From: Amphiura filiformis
Taxonomy: Eukaryota; Echinodermata; Ophiuroidea; Amphilepidida; Amphiuridae
Direction of reading: 5' to 3'
Length of the DNA stretch: 64,000 nt
Assembly: GCF_039555335.1 (NCBI RefSeq)
Contig: NW_027305496.1
Coordinates: 186,001 to 250,000 of the forward strand
A program made the translations under genes and the position numbers. The notes below the pieces were generated by a model, which saw nothing but the letters and a program-made list of their open reading frames with translations, ran no database searches and was not told where the DNA came from. Positions 43,715 through 54,887 of this stretch are shown in pieces. Each line of letters starts with the position of its first letter. Position 1 is the first letter of the stretch.

Positions 43715-43867
43715 CAGGGGTGTGAAATTTCAGCTTTTTCTATTGCTAACATTTACGCGTTTTCTTTTATTTTCAGCCCATTGACGTTTTTACCCTGCTT
43801 TTACGCTGTTTTTCAGCTTTTTTTAGTAATTCTCAGCTTTTTTGGTCTGAGGCCTCTCACACCCCTG
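43715..43867. mobile_element. hAT MITE with CAGGGGTGTGA ends
   Basis: Ends CAGGGGTGTGA and TCACACCCCTG are inverted; TGATTG abuts both sides. The interior repeats TTTTCAGC and CAGCTTTTT. A looser relative lies at 48040-48215. Confidence 0.65.
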
Positions 43868-44089
43868 TGATTGGCTGTTCGGACGAGACTGGGCCACCTT
43901 GAGCCAATGGCATTTACCGTTAGATGAAGTCTTTGTACATGTATTGTACTCCAAGCTATGTGCTTATCATTGGGAATGACCACCTAAAGGAGACAAAGAA
44001 TGTCAAGGTCATTTTGGGGTCATTCGTATCATCCAGGGTCAAATTGTCTGTGATTGTCGCAGGTTCATGAAATTTGGTGGGAACAACCT

Positions 44090-44280
44090 ATACCAGGGGT
44101 AGCGCTAACTTGCGCCATGGGGTCATAGGCGCATTCTTTTAGCTTTTGGCGCACAAAATTACCAATTAGTGGTTGCTAAAGGGTCATTTGCACCCTTTAT
44201 TTCTATTGTTTGGGTCCATAGTTTCATAAAAGTTCAAATTTTTGACCCCTTGTTTAAAAACCTAACGCTACCCTTGCAAC
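44090..44280. repeat. Dispersed element with GGGTAGCGCTAACTTGCGCC end
   Basis: Closely related to 27585-27780 (shared GCCATGGGGTCATAGGCGCA and TAAAGGGTCATTTG). It ends TAACGCTACCC, giving short inverted termini. Non-coding. Confidence 0.65.
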
Positions 44281-44640
44281 CTAGTCCAATGAATAGGACA
44301 TTGATTCCTTTGCCCAACTATACTCTGCTCACACTATATGATCACTATCTCAATTGGTGCAAGAAAGATAAATTTAAAATCTTTCTTGAGCGATCGGAGT
44401 CCAAGTATAGTTGGTACAGGTAACTAGAAAAAAAACAGGTCCTACTTGGACTGGGAACAACCACCAAAGCCACACAAAAATGTCAAGGTCATTTTGGGGT
44501 CACCTGTGGTCAAAGCGCCATAGATTCTTGCATGTTAATGAAATTTTGTAGGATGATTAAAAAGCTGCTGCTAACGAAACCACAGTCAACACAAAAGCAG
44601 GCGGTCACGAAAGCAGGCGGTCGCGAAAGCAGGGGATATA

Positions 44641-46306
44641 GGGCTATTTCATTATAAATGACAACTTTGAGTCCCAAAAGGGGTCAAAATTCAAACTCAT
44701 TTATTTCATGCAAATTCATTATCATTTCAAAGTTCAGATGGTGTGTCAATAATTCTCAAAATATTAGAGCGTCAAACCCTCAGGAACCATTAAAAAATTA
44801 AATTGAATTTTTGCTGTGTAAAACATAGCTGCCGTCTGAGGGGACATTTTTTAAACAATTTAATACACAACTTTGAAAGAGTATATGTAACCAACATTGG
44901 GTTCATACTTATTCATATTTAGTCTGTAATAATTGTTGTATGTTCCTTTACACTTCAGTGTCTTAAATATGCCAGTTTCAATATAAAACAATTAGTAAAT
45001 TGATACTAATCCAGATAAATGGTGCAAAATTACTACATATTTTAAGGATAAACTTTATCTTCACATGAAAAATTCATGAAATAGTCATTTTGTCCTGCCC
45101 AATAGCTACACTGATGCATAAGTGAGTATTCTGCGTCAATCTGTTGTACTAGTCATGGAAAACCTAAAATAAAAGACCCTCCTGTGTCATTTGTTCTGGA
45201 TAGGACACATTTTTTAACACATAATAAAGCATACTTTAACTTTAGAAATAGCTGCATCAATATTATTGCATCAATATTATTGCATAAAAGATCCCCAGCA
45301 TTTAAAATCCACTACAAACAGGGTTAATATTCTGGTTAAATTAGGAATATTGCAATTTTTAGCTAACCAAGTTCAATGCAGAATAATATCATATGTGTTC
45401 TCAACAACTGGACAATAATTTGAACACTAAAGTGGTTTGTAAGCATAATTTGCAATAAAATGCAAAAATTTCTTGTGGGTTTGGCTCTTTGAAATTTTTA
45501 TTTTTAGTTTGTTTACCAATTCATGGAAATGACATAATTGTGCTGGAGAGGACATTTGTTAAATTGCAAACAGAATCGTGGATACAGGCTTGCAAAATGC
45601 AACAAATACCAAATCATGTGCCACCTTGGTAGAAGGAAGACCACTCTTCCTCTACAAATTTCACATTCTATGATATAATCCTTCTTATTTCAACAATTAG
45701 TAATTAACTTCAGTTCTGGAGAGGACAAATTTTTAACGCGGAACTGTTGTATCAAGAACAAGTGGTCTACTGTATGTAAAATAAATGAATTCCTCAATCA
45801 GTGCCCTGTCCCATCAATTGGTAATATAACACAGATTATACAGGTAGGGTAAGGGTTTATATTTCCTCTTTAATGTTAACAAAAATGGAGGCATGAATTG
45901 GAGAGGACACTCATTTTTTTATTTAACGCAAAATGCCAATTTTACAAGAATCTACGGAATTTTAACATTTTTGCACCAATTTTCACCATTCAACTTGCAT
46001 GATGTTCCACACATATCATATTTTCATTGCAACAAGCACATTGCCATAGAATGTACCTAATTTTTCAAAGAATTAATTCAGAATACATGGGCAAAATGAA
46101 ATGGGACTCCAAAATTGGGTTAAAATGTACCTTTTGGCAATTTTTTATACAAAAAATAGACAGAATTCTGTAAAAATGCTCATGTAGCTTGTAGTTTGTG
46201 GCATACTTAGAATTAAGTTAATAACACTGCATTATCACCCTAATTATATCAACCAGATATGATAAAAGCCATTTTTGTGAACGTGTCATTTATAATGAAA
46301 TAGCCC
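44641..46306. mobile_element. 1.67-kb TIR element with five GGAGAGGACA units
   Basis: The perfect 23-bp inverted end beginning GGGCTATTTCATTATAAATG is flanked by TATA on each side (44637-44640 and 46307-46310). Inside, CTGGAGAGGACA-type phrases followed by TTTTTTAA occur near 44837, 45197, 45543, 45717 and 45900. No protein-coding capacity recognised. Confidence 0.8.
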
Positions 46307-46498
46307 TATACTTGGTTCGAGAACTGCATGCCTTGTGTAAAAGTGGCACCTTAATCTTTTGAATGCTTGACACTAAAGAAACCAGTTCAAGTGGATGGTT
46401 GCTTTTAATAAATGTTCTGCATGATATTTTTATTCACAATGTACTTGCACCGACTATACAGAAACTATATACATGTACCTTGGTCAAACCATACTTAA

Positions 46499-47946
46499 GG
46501 GATCTAGAATGAGCGTTTATGGCGTTTCGACAGTATTTTTTGTGTGACATGAGAGCACCTCAGACGTATCGAATTGCATTCTGAATACGAAGTATGTCTT
46601 TCTGATATCAAATAATTTTCATTTTTGAAATTCACGATATAATACAAATTTTATGACAAATTATTAAAATTTGATATTTTTCAAATTTTTGATATATAAC
46701 AGTCCTCGAAATAAATTTTATAAATCTAATGATATATTCTTTTAAGGTGGTTATGGAGGCATTATAAAAGTGCTCTAAACATGTTTTAAACAGATTAATT
46801 GAGTAGACCAAACCCAACCTATCAATATGCCTTTTGTTTGAAACAGATCGGACATACAGTTTTCCAAATATATCAATTTATATTTTCTTTATATCTTATT
46901 GTTTTTATCAATAATCAATATAGTTAATGAGCTAAAATGACTGGAGAAGCTCATTAACATATAATTGTTGCCAATATTTTGCTAACAATCCATGCATAAA
47001 TGTTCAGGGTACTTTTATTTTGCATACTTTTGCCTTGAAACTTGGTCAAAGTGTTCCTAATGTGTTCTAATGTATTATATTATGAAGCCGCCCCCTAATT
47101 TGCATATTTGCATAATTAATTAGTATTTATGCAAATTAGCTCATTAATTATGCAAATATGCAAATTAGAGGGCGGCTTCACTATATAATACATTAGAACA
47201 TATTAGAAACACTTTGACCAAGTTTCAGGGCAAAAGTATGCAAAATAAAAGTACCCTGAACATTTATGCATTGATTTTAGCAAAATATTGGCAAAATTAC
47301 ATATTAATGAGCCTTTGCAGTCCTTTTAGCTCATTAACTATATTGATTATTGACAAAAACAATAGGATACAAAGAACATATAAATTGATGTATTATGGAA
47401 ACCGTATGTTCGATTTGCTCCAAACAAAAGGCATATTGACCAGTGTACTTTACCCTACTCAATTAATCTGTTTAAAACACGCTCAAAGCATTTCCTAATT
47501 TCTAAAAAATGCATCCAATACCTTACCTTAAGTGTATGTAGCTGGGAGGAAAAAGCCGACGATCAATTGAAAATTTTGACCTTTTATATTGAAGATATGG
47601 ATTTTTTCCCAAAAAGACCTATTTTTTTTGGTGTTTTGGGAAAAAAATCCATATCTTTAATACGAAAGGTCAAAATTTTCAATTGATCGTCGGCTTTTCA
47701 TCCCACCTACATACACTTTAAGTATAACTCATCAGATTTATAAAGTTCACTTCAAGTACTGTTAAATATCAAAAATATCAATTTTTAATGATTTGCCATA
47801 AAATGTGTATTACATTGCGAATTTTAAAAAATCAAAATTATTTGATATCAGAAGGCCATTCTTCAGTATTCAGAATGCAATTCGATATGTCTGATGTGCT
47901 CTAATGTCCCACAATAAATACTGTCCAAACGCTCATACCCCAGCCC
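46499..47946. mobile_element. TTAA-flanked palindromic element, copy 3 (interrupted)
   Basis: Flanked by TTAA at 46495-46498 and 47947-47950, with ends GGGATCTAGAATGAGCG and CATACCCCAGCCC. Same family as 27966-28624 but split by the element at 46746-47527. Confidence 0.85.
46746..47527. mobile_element. Nested TTAA element, 782-bp imperfect palindrome
   Basis: TTAA at 46742-46745 and 47528-47531 bounds a long palindrome centred on AATTAATTAGTATTTATGCAA. The arms share GCCGCCCCCTAATTTGCATA and AACACTTTGACCAAGTTTCA. The sister copy at 27966-28624 shows the empty site ATTCTTAAAGTG. Termini start GGTGG/GGTAAG, so piggyBac or Kolobok affinity is only suggested by TTAA. Confidence 0.83.
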
Positions 47947-47950
47947 TTAA

Positions 47951-48430
47951 TCTCAGAACATAAATGTTGATCTATACATAACAGAACATAAAAAATGTTG
48001 TAAAGAAACATACTAAAATCTTAGAATATTATAATCAGGGTGTGATTCTTCAGGATTTATCCAGATTTCCTGAATTTTTTTGTGGCCAAAATTTACGCAA
48101 TTTTATTGATTTTCAGCCTGTTTTGGGGTATTTTAGCCCAATTTCATGCTGTTTTTCAGGATTTTCTAATACTTTCTGAATATATCACAAGCTTTGAATT
48201 ACATCCCTGTAAAATGCTGTCAAATTCATGTGACTTGTACAGAAAATATACATAAATCTTAGAATATTAAAATGATCTATGCATGCTGGACAGAATCTGT
48301 GTGTTAAATATCTAGAACATATGCATTAGATATAACAGAGAGTATGTATAAAATATTTAAATACTAATGTTGCAAAGAAACTGTAATTAATATTTTCAAC
48401 ATTAAAAATAATGTAAATACACACGTATCA
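47951..48430. repeat. Left part of a 59-bp satellite-like repeat
   Basis: Phrases GTACAGAAAATATACATAAA, TCTTAGAATATTAAAAT and TAAATATCTAGAACATAT match the array at 53070-54030. The family thus appears on both sides of a 4.6-kb block of other repeats. Confidence 0.6.
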
Positions 48431-48479
48431 TGCAGTATGCTTATGTTGTACTTCAACCATATGACACTATTAGTTATCA

Positions 48480-48625
48480 CCTGTTTGTTCATGCAATACG
48501 AAAAATATCACTGGTTTTGTACTTTTGTACTGGTTTTGAGGTCCTATCACACGAGGCCCGCGGCCTCGTGTGATACGACCTCAAACCAGTGATATTTTTC
48601 GTATTGCATGAACAGACAGGGGGGT
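48480..48625. repeat. Perfect long hairpin (CATGCAATACGAAAAATATC)
   Basis: Arms TGTTCATGCAATACGAAAAA and TTTTTCGTATTGCATGAACA enclose CACGAGGCCCGCGGCCTCGTG. The structure is a stem of about 65 bp with a duplicated GTACTTTTGTACTGG bulge. Confidence 0.75.
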
Positions 48626-48664
48626 AACGAATTTATCATTCAGTAGACATGAATATAACACAAA

Positions 48665-48695
<31 letters not shown>

Positions 48696-48803
48696 ATACC
48701 AAACAATCATAAGATGATCAAGTTCTAGGCCTACTCCAAACTTTTCCATGCATGCTTTACAGTGTTTTAACGAATTTATCATTCAGTAGACATGAATTTA
48801 ACA

Positions 48804-48851
<48 letters not shown>

Positions 48852-49090
48852 ACCACAATCATAAAATGGTCAAGTTATAGGCCTACTCCAAACTCGTCCA
48901 TGATGCATGCTTTAGTTTTTTTAACGAATTTATCATTCAGTAGACATGAATTTTTAAAACATAAATAAATAAATAAATAAATAAATAAAAATAAATAAAC
49001 AAACAAACAAACAAAGAATACCACAATCATAAATGATCAAGTTATAGGCCTACTCCAAACTCTTCCATGCATGCTTTACATTTTTTGTCA
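48626..49090. repeat. Three tandem units of about 155 bp with (AAAT)n
   Basis: Each unit has ACGAATTTATCATTCAGTAG, ACATGAAT, an AAAT microsatellite of variable length, and TTATAGGCCTACTCCAAACT. The complement ATTCATGTCTACTGAATGAT recurs near 49345-49370, so the units probably belong to one larger TIR element. Confidence 0.75.
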
Positions 49091-49599
49091 TGCAATGATG
49101 CAACTACCGCCAAGCCATGTAATACAGTGCGCCATTGCCATCGCGCGACGCGAGGTAGCGCGTAATTGCTGTCTATACCGCATACGCGATCAGCACAGTG
49201 TACAATACAACGCGAGTATGCAGGCCCGTTAATTGCCAGTACTGATTAAGAGCTGAATAATACGGCTATATATTGTACGGTAATTTATGAACGCTGAACA
49301 ATACGAAATTATATTATTTGGCTATTAACCAATGAAATGTCGTTATTCATGTCTACTGAATGATAAATCATCATATCAAAACCGACCAGATCTCAGCTGG
49401 CTTCATTCACAGATACATGTAACAATGAAAGGAGATGAGAGAATATTTACAGAAGAAATTTGAGCTTGTTTTGCCAGAATCATAAAACATGTTTTCTGTA
49501 ACTGATTTCAATGATTGTCAAATTTTGAAATTTGTCCCATTTGGATTAAACCTGGTATAAATAACCCTTGATATAATGGGGATTAATGACAAAATACAT

Positions 49600-51250
49600 C
49601 CGAAGTCAAAGGTCAAATGTTAAACTTTGCCGCAGTGGCAACGCTACGGGGGGTGGGGTGGCATTTGCTTCCCTCAATTTAGAGGCAAAACACCCAAAAT
49701 TACGTAAATGTCCACTTTATACGGCAATTTTGCCCCCCCCCCCCTGAAATTCACTTTGCCCCCATGCCCCCCCCCCCCAAAAGAAATCCTGGTGCTGCCA
49801 CTGCCCACTGGGCTTAAATTTGGTGCAAAGTATCCTTGATATGAGGAGCACATGAAAAAGTCAACCTAGGTCACCCAAGGTCAAATGAGGTCAAATGTTT
49901 AAATGGGCCCAGTGGGGCTTATTTTCCCCCAAAAGAGTTTTCATTCCCCCCCCCCAGTTTTGAGGCAAAACACCCAAAATTACGTAAAAGTCCACTTTTT
50001 GCAGCAATTTTGCCCCCCCCCCCCTCAAAAAAGAATAATTCCTGGTGCGGCCACTGCCCACTGGGCTTTAATTTGGTGCAAAGTATCCTTGATATGAGGA
50101 GCACATGAAAAAGTCAACCTAGGTCACCCAAGGTCAAATGAGGTCAAATGTTAAAATGGGCTCAGTGGGACTTAAACTTGGTGCAAAAATTCATTGATAT
50201 GAGGGAACATGAAATAGTCAACCTGAGTTTTCCTGCAGTCAAAGGTCAAAGTATCCTTGATATGAGGGGAACATGAAAAATTCAACCTGAGATCAGCCAA
50301 GGTCAAATGTTAAAATGCGCCCGATTGGGCTTAACTTGGTGCGAAGAATCCTTGATATGAGGGGAACATGAGAAAGTCAACCTCAGGTCACCCGTGATCG
50401 AATATCAAATGTTAAATTGGGCCCGATTGGACTTAAACTTGGTGCAAACATGCTTAATTTGTGGGAACATGAAAAAGTCAACCTGAGGTCACATGAGGTC
50501 AAAGGTCAAATGTTAAAATGCACCCAAATGGACTGAAACTTGGTCAATGTATCCTTGATAGGAGGGGAACAAGAAAAAGTCAACCTTCGGTCACCCGAGC
50601 AGGGTTGTAGCTAGGATATTTTTAGTGCTGGGTGGCGTTTGATAAAATCTTGCATAATTGGCAATTTGTTGTCAAAATTGACCAAATTCTTGATTAATTC
50701 AATAAAATTGGGCAATTTTGCACTCTGAGTGGTGGGCTCCAGTAGCTAAAATTGCAGCTGAGTGGTGGGCTCTAAAGCCAAGTGGTCGACTCTGCCGCCC
50801 ACCACCGCCCACTGTAGCTACAACCCTGCACCCGAGGTCAGAGGGTCAAGTGTTAAAATGGGCTGGATTGGGCTTAAACTTGGTGCAAAGAATCCTTGAT
50901 ATGAGAAAGTCAACCTCAGGTCACCTGAGGTCAAAGGTCAAATGTTTAAGTGGGTCAAAGGTCAAATGAGGTCACATGTTAAAATTTGCCCGATAGTGTT
51001 TAAACTTAGTGCAAAGTATCCTTGATATGAGGGAAACATGAAAATTTCAACCTGAGATCACCCAAGGACAAATGTTAAAATGTGCCCGATTGGGCTTAAA
51101 CTTGGTGTGAAGAATCCTTGATATGAGGGGAACATGAGAAAGTCAACCTCAGGTCACCCGTGATCGAATGTCAAATGTTAAAGTAGGCCTGATTGGGCTT
51201 AAACTTGGTGTAAATCATCCTTGATATGAGGGGAGCATGGAAAAGTCAAC
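49600..51250. repeat. AGGTCA-rich tandem repeat of about 140 bp
   Basis: About ten degenerate units share CTTAAACTTGGTGCAAAG, TATCCTTGATATGAGGGGAA, CATGAAAAAGTCAACCT and AGGTCACCCAAGGTCAAATG. Segments at about 49640-49800, 49905-50055 and 50600-50830 are secondary insertions containing GGTGCTGCCACTG or GTAGCTA phrases. Confidence 0.75.
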
Positions 51251-53060
51251 ATGAGGAGGGTCGTCCGGAATCATTTACTATCAAAGGTACTCTTAAGAAG
51301 CTACTCTGAAGTACATCTGATAGCTGTCAACCACGAGCCAACCCTGGAGTAACACCGAAGTCAGCTCCGGTGTACAACCGCAGCCAAACGGGTCATTGAC
51401 CGGCAGCGGTAGACAACTCGCCGAACGCGTAATCGGCCGCGTACTAGTGCGCGTACCTAGCTATTTTTAGCAAAGCGAACGTTTGTTGTTTTGATTAATT
51501 GATTGACCATGTTTGCACGTTTGCATAGGGCGTCATGAATCGGTTTCAGCCACACGGAGACACGGACTATCATTTTGTTTCTTTTTAGTGGTTTTGTTTC
51601 CTTTGTAGAAACTTGTTCTTTTGTTTAACGACAGTACGACTTCTTCTCAATTTGTTTTTATAATCATTTTCAATCATTATTTAATTTTGTGTTTCTTGTT
51701 ATGTTTTTAGTTTTGCTAAACTTGAGATGCTTGCATGACGTTGTCGTTGTTTTTCTGTATTTTAAAGAAAGTGTGCATACTGCGGTTCGCGGTTCTACTT
51801 TCCCATGTTGTTTGTTTATTACAGGAGTTTATTATTGGACCCACAGTTAAAATTTATTCATAATTTATACTTATTGAATTTCTTGTTTTCACGCTGTTTT
51901 CCTAACATTTTGCACCACATTACTTTACTGTTGCAAGTCATAGCCTAGGCCTAGGCCTATATTAATATGCCTACTTGCAATACAGTTTTGATATTTTACA
52001 TGTTTTGGCTAGGCCCTACTAGTCTTTTAACTTTCATTGATGTTACTCGCAGTTTTCATATTTTCTTGGTTGTTATTCATCTTTTACTTTGACTTACCTG
52101 TTTGATATGTGTTTTTTCGTTTGTTTGAGTAGGCCTGCATTTGTTTGTTTTTTAACATTTTTCTTTGCTTATTATTATACTTGAATGATTGGTCACTTAT
52201 TTATTAAAAAGTAAATATTTAAATAAGTTACCGTACTAAACAATTAAAAAGTAAATAAGTAAACGTAAATAAATAATAAATATAAAACTAATAATAAATT
52301 TAATAAAAGCGTAAAAAATAAATGAATAAAAGTGGGGTCCTAAAATAAATGACCAATCATTCAAGTATAATATGCAAAGAAAAATGCTTAAAAACATACA
52401 AATGCAGGCCTACTCAAACAAATGAAAAAACATGTAAGCAAACAGGTAATCAAATTAAAAAGTTAAATAACAACCAAGTTAATGATAATTATTATCATTC
52501 TAATATTGATTATTTTACATAGACCTAGGCCTACGAGTACTATTCTTTTTTTTATTTAGGCCTAATAGGCCTACACATGTTTACTTATTTACTTTCTTAT
52601 TTGTGTAGTTTTTACTTGTTAATTTAATTAGGCCTACCTATTGTTTTATTTACTTTATTTTTATTTAGTCAGTTATTTACTTCATTAATTTTACTTGCTT
52701 ATTTCTGAACTTGTTTATAGGCCTATTTACTTGTTTACTATTTTCTATTATTATATTATTAACATATATTTGAAAAAAAAAGAAAGAAAGAAAGAACAAA
52801 AATCCCTAATATATCCTAATAAAAGCATACAATAAAGCTAAATTGAGAAAATAGCATTCAATCTGGCAACAGATCATCACACATTTTTTTACGGAGTACC
52901 TCTAGAGGTACTCCGCTATAGGCTGTCTCTACGGGAGGTACACCGTGGAAAACCGGATAGGAGTAGTCCACGGATTTTTGACTCAGCGTTACGATTGCAC
53001 CGCTACAGAGTAGCCCTGGGGGTAATCCGGAGTAGCTCCAGAGTACATCCAGTGAGAAAT
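51250..53060. repeat. Composite repeat with CpG-rich ends and central palindrome
   Basis: CpG-rich blocks (51380-51475, and 52890-53060 with TACTCCG phrases) flank AT-rich DNA with an inverted repeat: TGAGTAGGCCTGCATTTGT at about 52120 pairs with its complement near 52410, and ACTTGAATGATTGGTCA with that near 52355. Element boundaries not resolved. Confidence 0.5.
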
Positions 53061-53069
53061 TGGATGTGT

Positions 53070-54030
53070 AAATTGTAAATTAAAATAGTGTAAAATGCAA
53101 ATGTTGTACAGAATCTGTGTAATAAATATCTAGAACATTAAAATAACTGTAAAAATGCAAATGTTGCACAGAATCTGTGTAATAAATATCTAGAACATTA
53201 AAATACTGTAAAAACGCAATGTTTGTACAGAAACCATACATAAAGCTTAGATTAAAATACTGTAAAATGCAAATGTTGCACAGAAACTGTGTAATAAATA
53301 TCTAGAACATTAAAATACTGTAAAAATGCAAATGTTGTACAGAAACTGTGTAATAAATATCTAGAACATTAAAATACTGTAAAAATGCAATGTTTGTACA
53401 GAATCCATACATAAAGCTTAGATTAAAATACTGTAAAATGCAGAAACTGTGTAATAAATATCTAGAACATTAAAATACTGTAAAAATGCAAATGTTGTAC
53501 AGAAACCATACATAAATCTTTGAAAAATACTATAAAATGCCAATTGTATTGAATGTTGTACAGAAACCACATACATAAATATTAAATTATAATAAGTACT
53601 GTAAAAATACATAATGTACAGAAACTAAAATATTTTGAACATTAAAAATACTGTAAGTAGGCAAATATTGTACAGAAACAGTAATTATTTAAATGTAAAA
53701 ATACGTAATGTTGTACAGAAAAACTGTGTAATAAATATCTAGAATATTACATTAAAATACTGTAAAATATGCAAATCCATGGCACAGATGCCATACATAA
53801 ATATTTAAAATACTGTAAAATATGCAAATCCATGGCACAGATGCCATACATAAATATTTAAAATACTGTAAAATATGCAAATCCATGGCACAGATGCCAT
53901 ACATAAATATTTAAAATACTGTAAAAATACATGATGTTGTACAGAAACTGTAATTAATATTTTGAACATTATAAATACGTAAAATGTTATACAGGAACCA
54001 TACATGTACATATAAATCTTTTAGATACAT
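53070..54030. repeat. 59-bp satellite-like array
   Basis: About 15 units of the form ACTGTAAAATGCAAATGTTG, TACAGAAACTGTGTAATAAA and TATCTAGAACATTAAA. A near-perfect triplet of 53-bp units with GCAAATCCATGGCACAGATG lies at 53755-53930. Translation frames here are artefacts of the repeat. Confidence 0.85.
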
Positions 54031-54389
54031 ATGTTGTACAAAAACTATTGGCGCTTTCATTAGTGGGTATGCTTTGGTTTGTCATGTACATGTAAGTGCA
54101 GGAAGTCATATGTGCAATGCAGCGAGCATAATCTTGGTCAAAATCCAGTTACTCCCACACGGAATAAAGCAATTGCTATCGGAGTAACTGGATACAAAAA
54201 ATGTAGCTGTCCAAGATTCGGCTTTCTGCATGTGCAATAGCTGCCTTTTGTCTTTTTGACTTGCATAGTACTGTGTATAGGGGACAAGTCTTGATGGTAG
54301 GGACTTGTGATGCTTCCAGGAGCAAATTAAATCACATGATGAACAATTTCAAAACCCAAAGCCTCATGAGATAAATTTGGTCAAGTTTT

Positions 54390-54566
54390 TGTATTGCTGA
54401 AGGTAAGAAACCTATGTAATCACTTTTCCAAATGGATGGCTGTACAAAATGTATGTAGGGGGTGTATTAGGGGTGTATGTGACAAATTAGTTAAAGTCTT
54501 GGTTGAAGTTTGGATTAAATGCTCTCAGGTGAACAGTTCAAATCCTATTGCAACCAAACTTGGGTC
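54390..54566. repeat. Left part of AGGTCA-type tandem host repeat
   Basis: Phrases GGTGAACAGTTCAAATCC and GCAACCAAACTTGGGTC correspond to GTGAACAGTTCAAATCCAAA and GCAACCAGACTTCGGCC at 57360-57400. The repeat continues after the two insertions at 57255. Confidence 0.65.
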
Positions 54567-54730
54567 TAGAACTGGCTCCGTTCCTCTGACCGCGATACCG
54601 TTCCTCTGACCGCGAAACCCCAATTGCGAGCGCGAAGCGCTCGTGCCACGAAGCGGCGGCGATTCGCGCGAGGGTGAGAGGTGGTTTAGGGATTTGGATT
54701 GTCATTATCATGAACACGTAACCAGTGCTA
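54567..54730. mobile_element. 164-bp hAT-like MITE
   Basis: Ends TAGAACTGG and CCAGTGCTA are near-inverted and flanked by CTTGGGTC on both sides (54559-54566 and 54731-54738). The inside has a GC-rich hairpin (GCGAGCGCGAAGCGCTCG) and a duplicated GTTCCTCTGACCGCGA. Confidence 0.75.
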
Positions 54731-54887
54731 CTTGGGTCATAGCTAGGGGTGTGATTTTCGGGTAATTTTGTGCCCGGGTACCCGGCGCATTTTTTAATAT
54801 GAAAATTGATACATAGTTTTCATGTCATGTATACTCTATTAATGATATCAAAATGCATTGAATTTGAATGCATTGTGATATCATTAA

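Noticed and set aside
48480..48625. microRNA precursor or intrinsic terminator from the perfect hairpin
   Set aside because: The stem is too long and perfect for a conserved miRNA, and it belongs to a repeat; a transposon hairpin is simpler.
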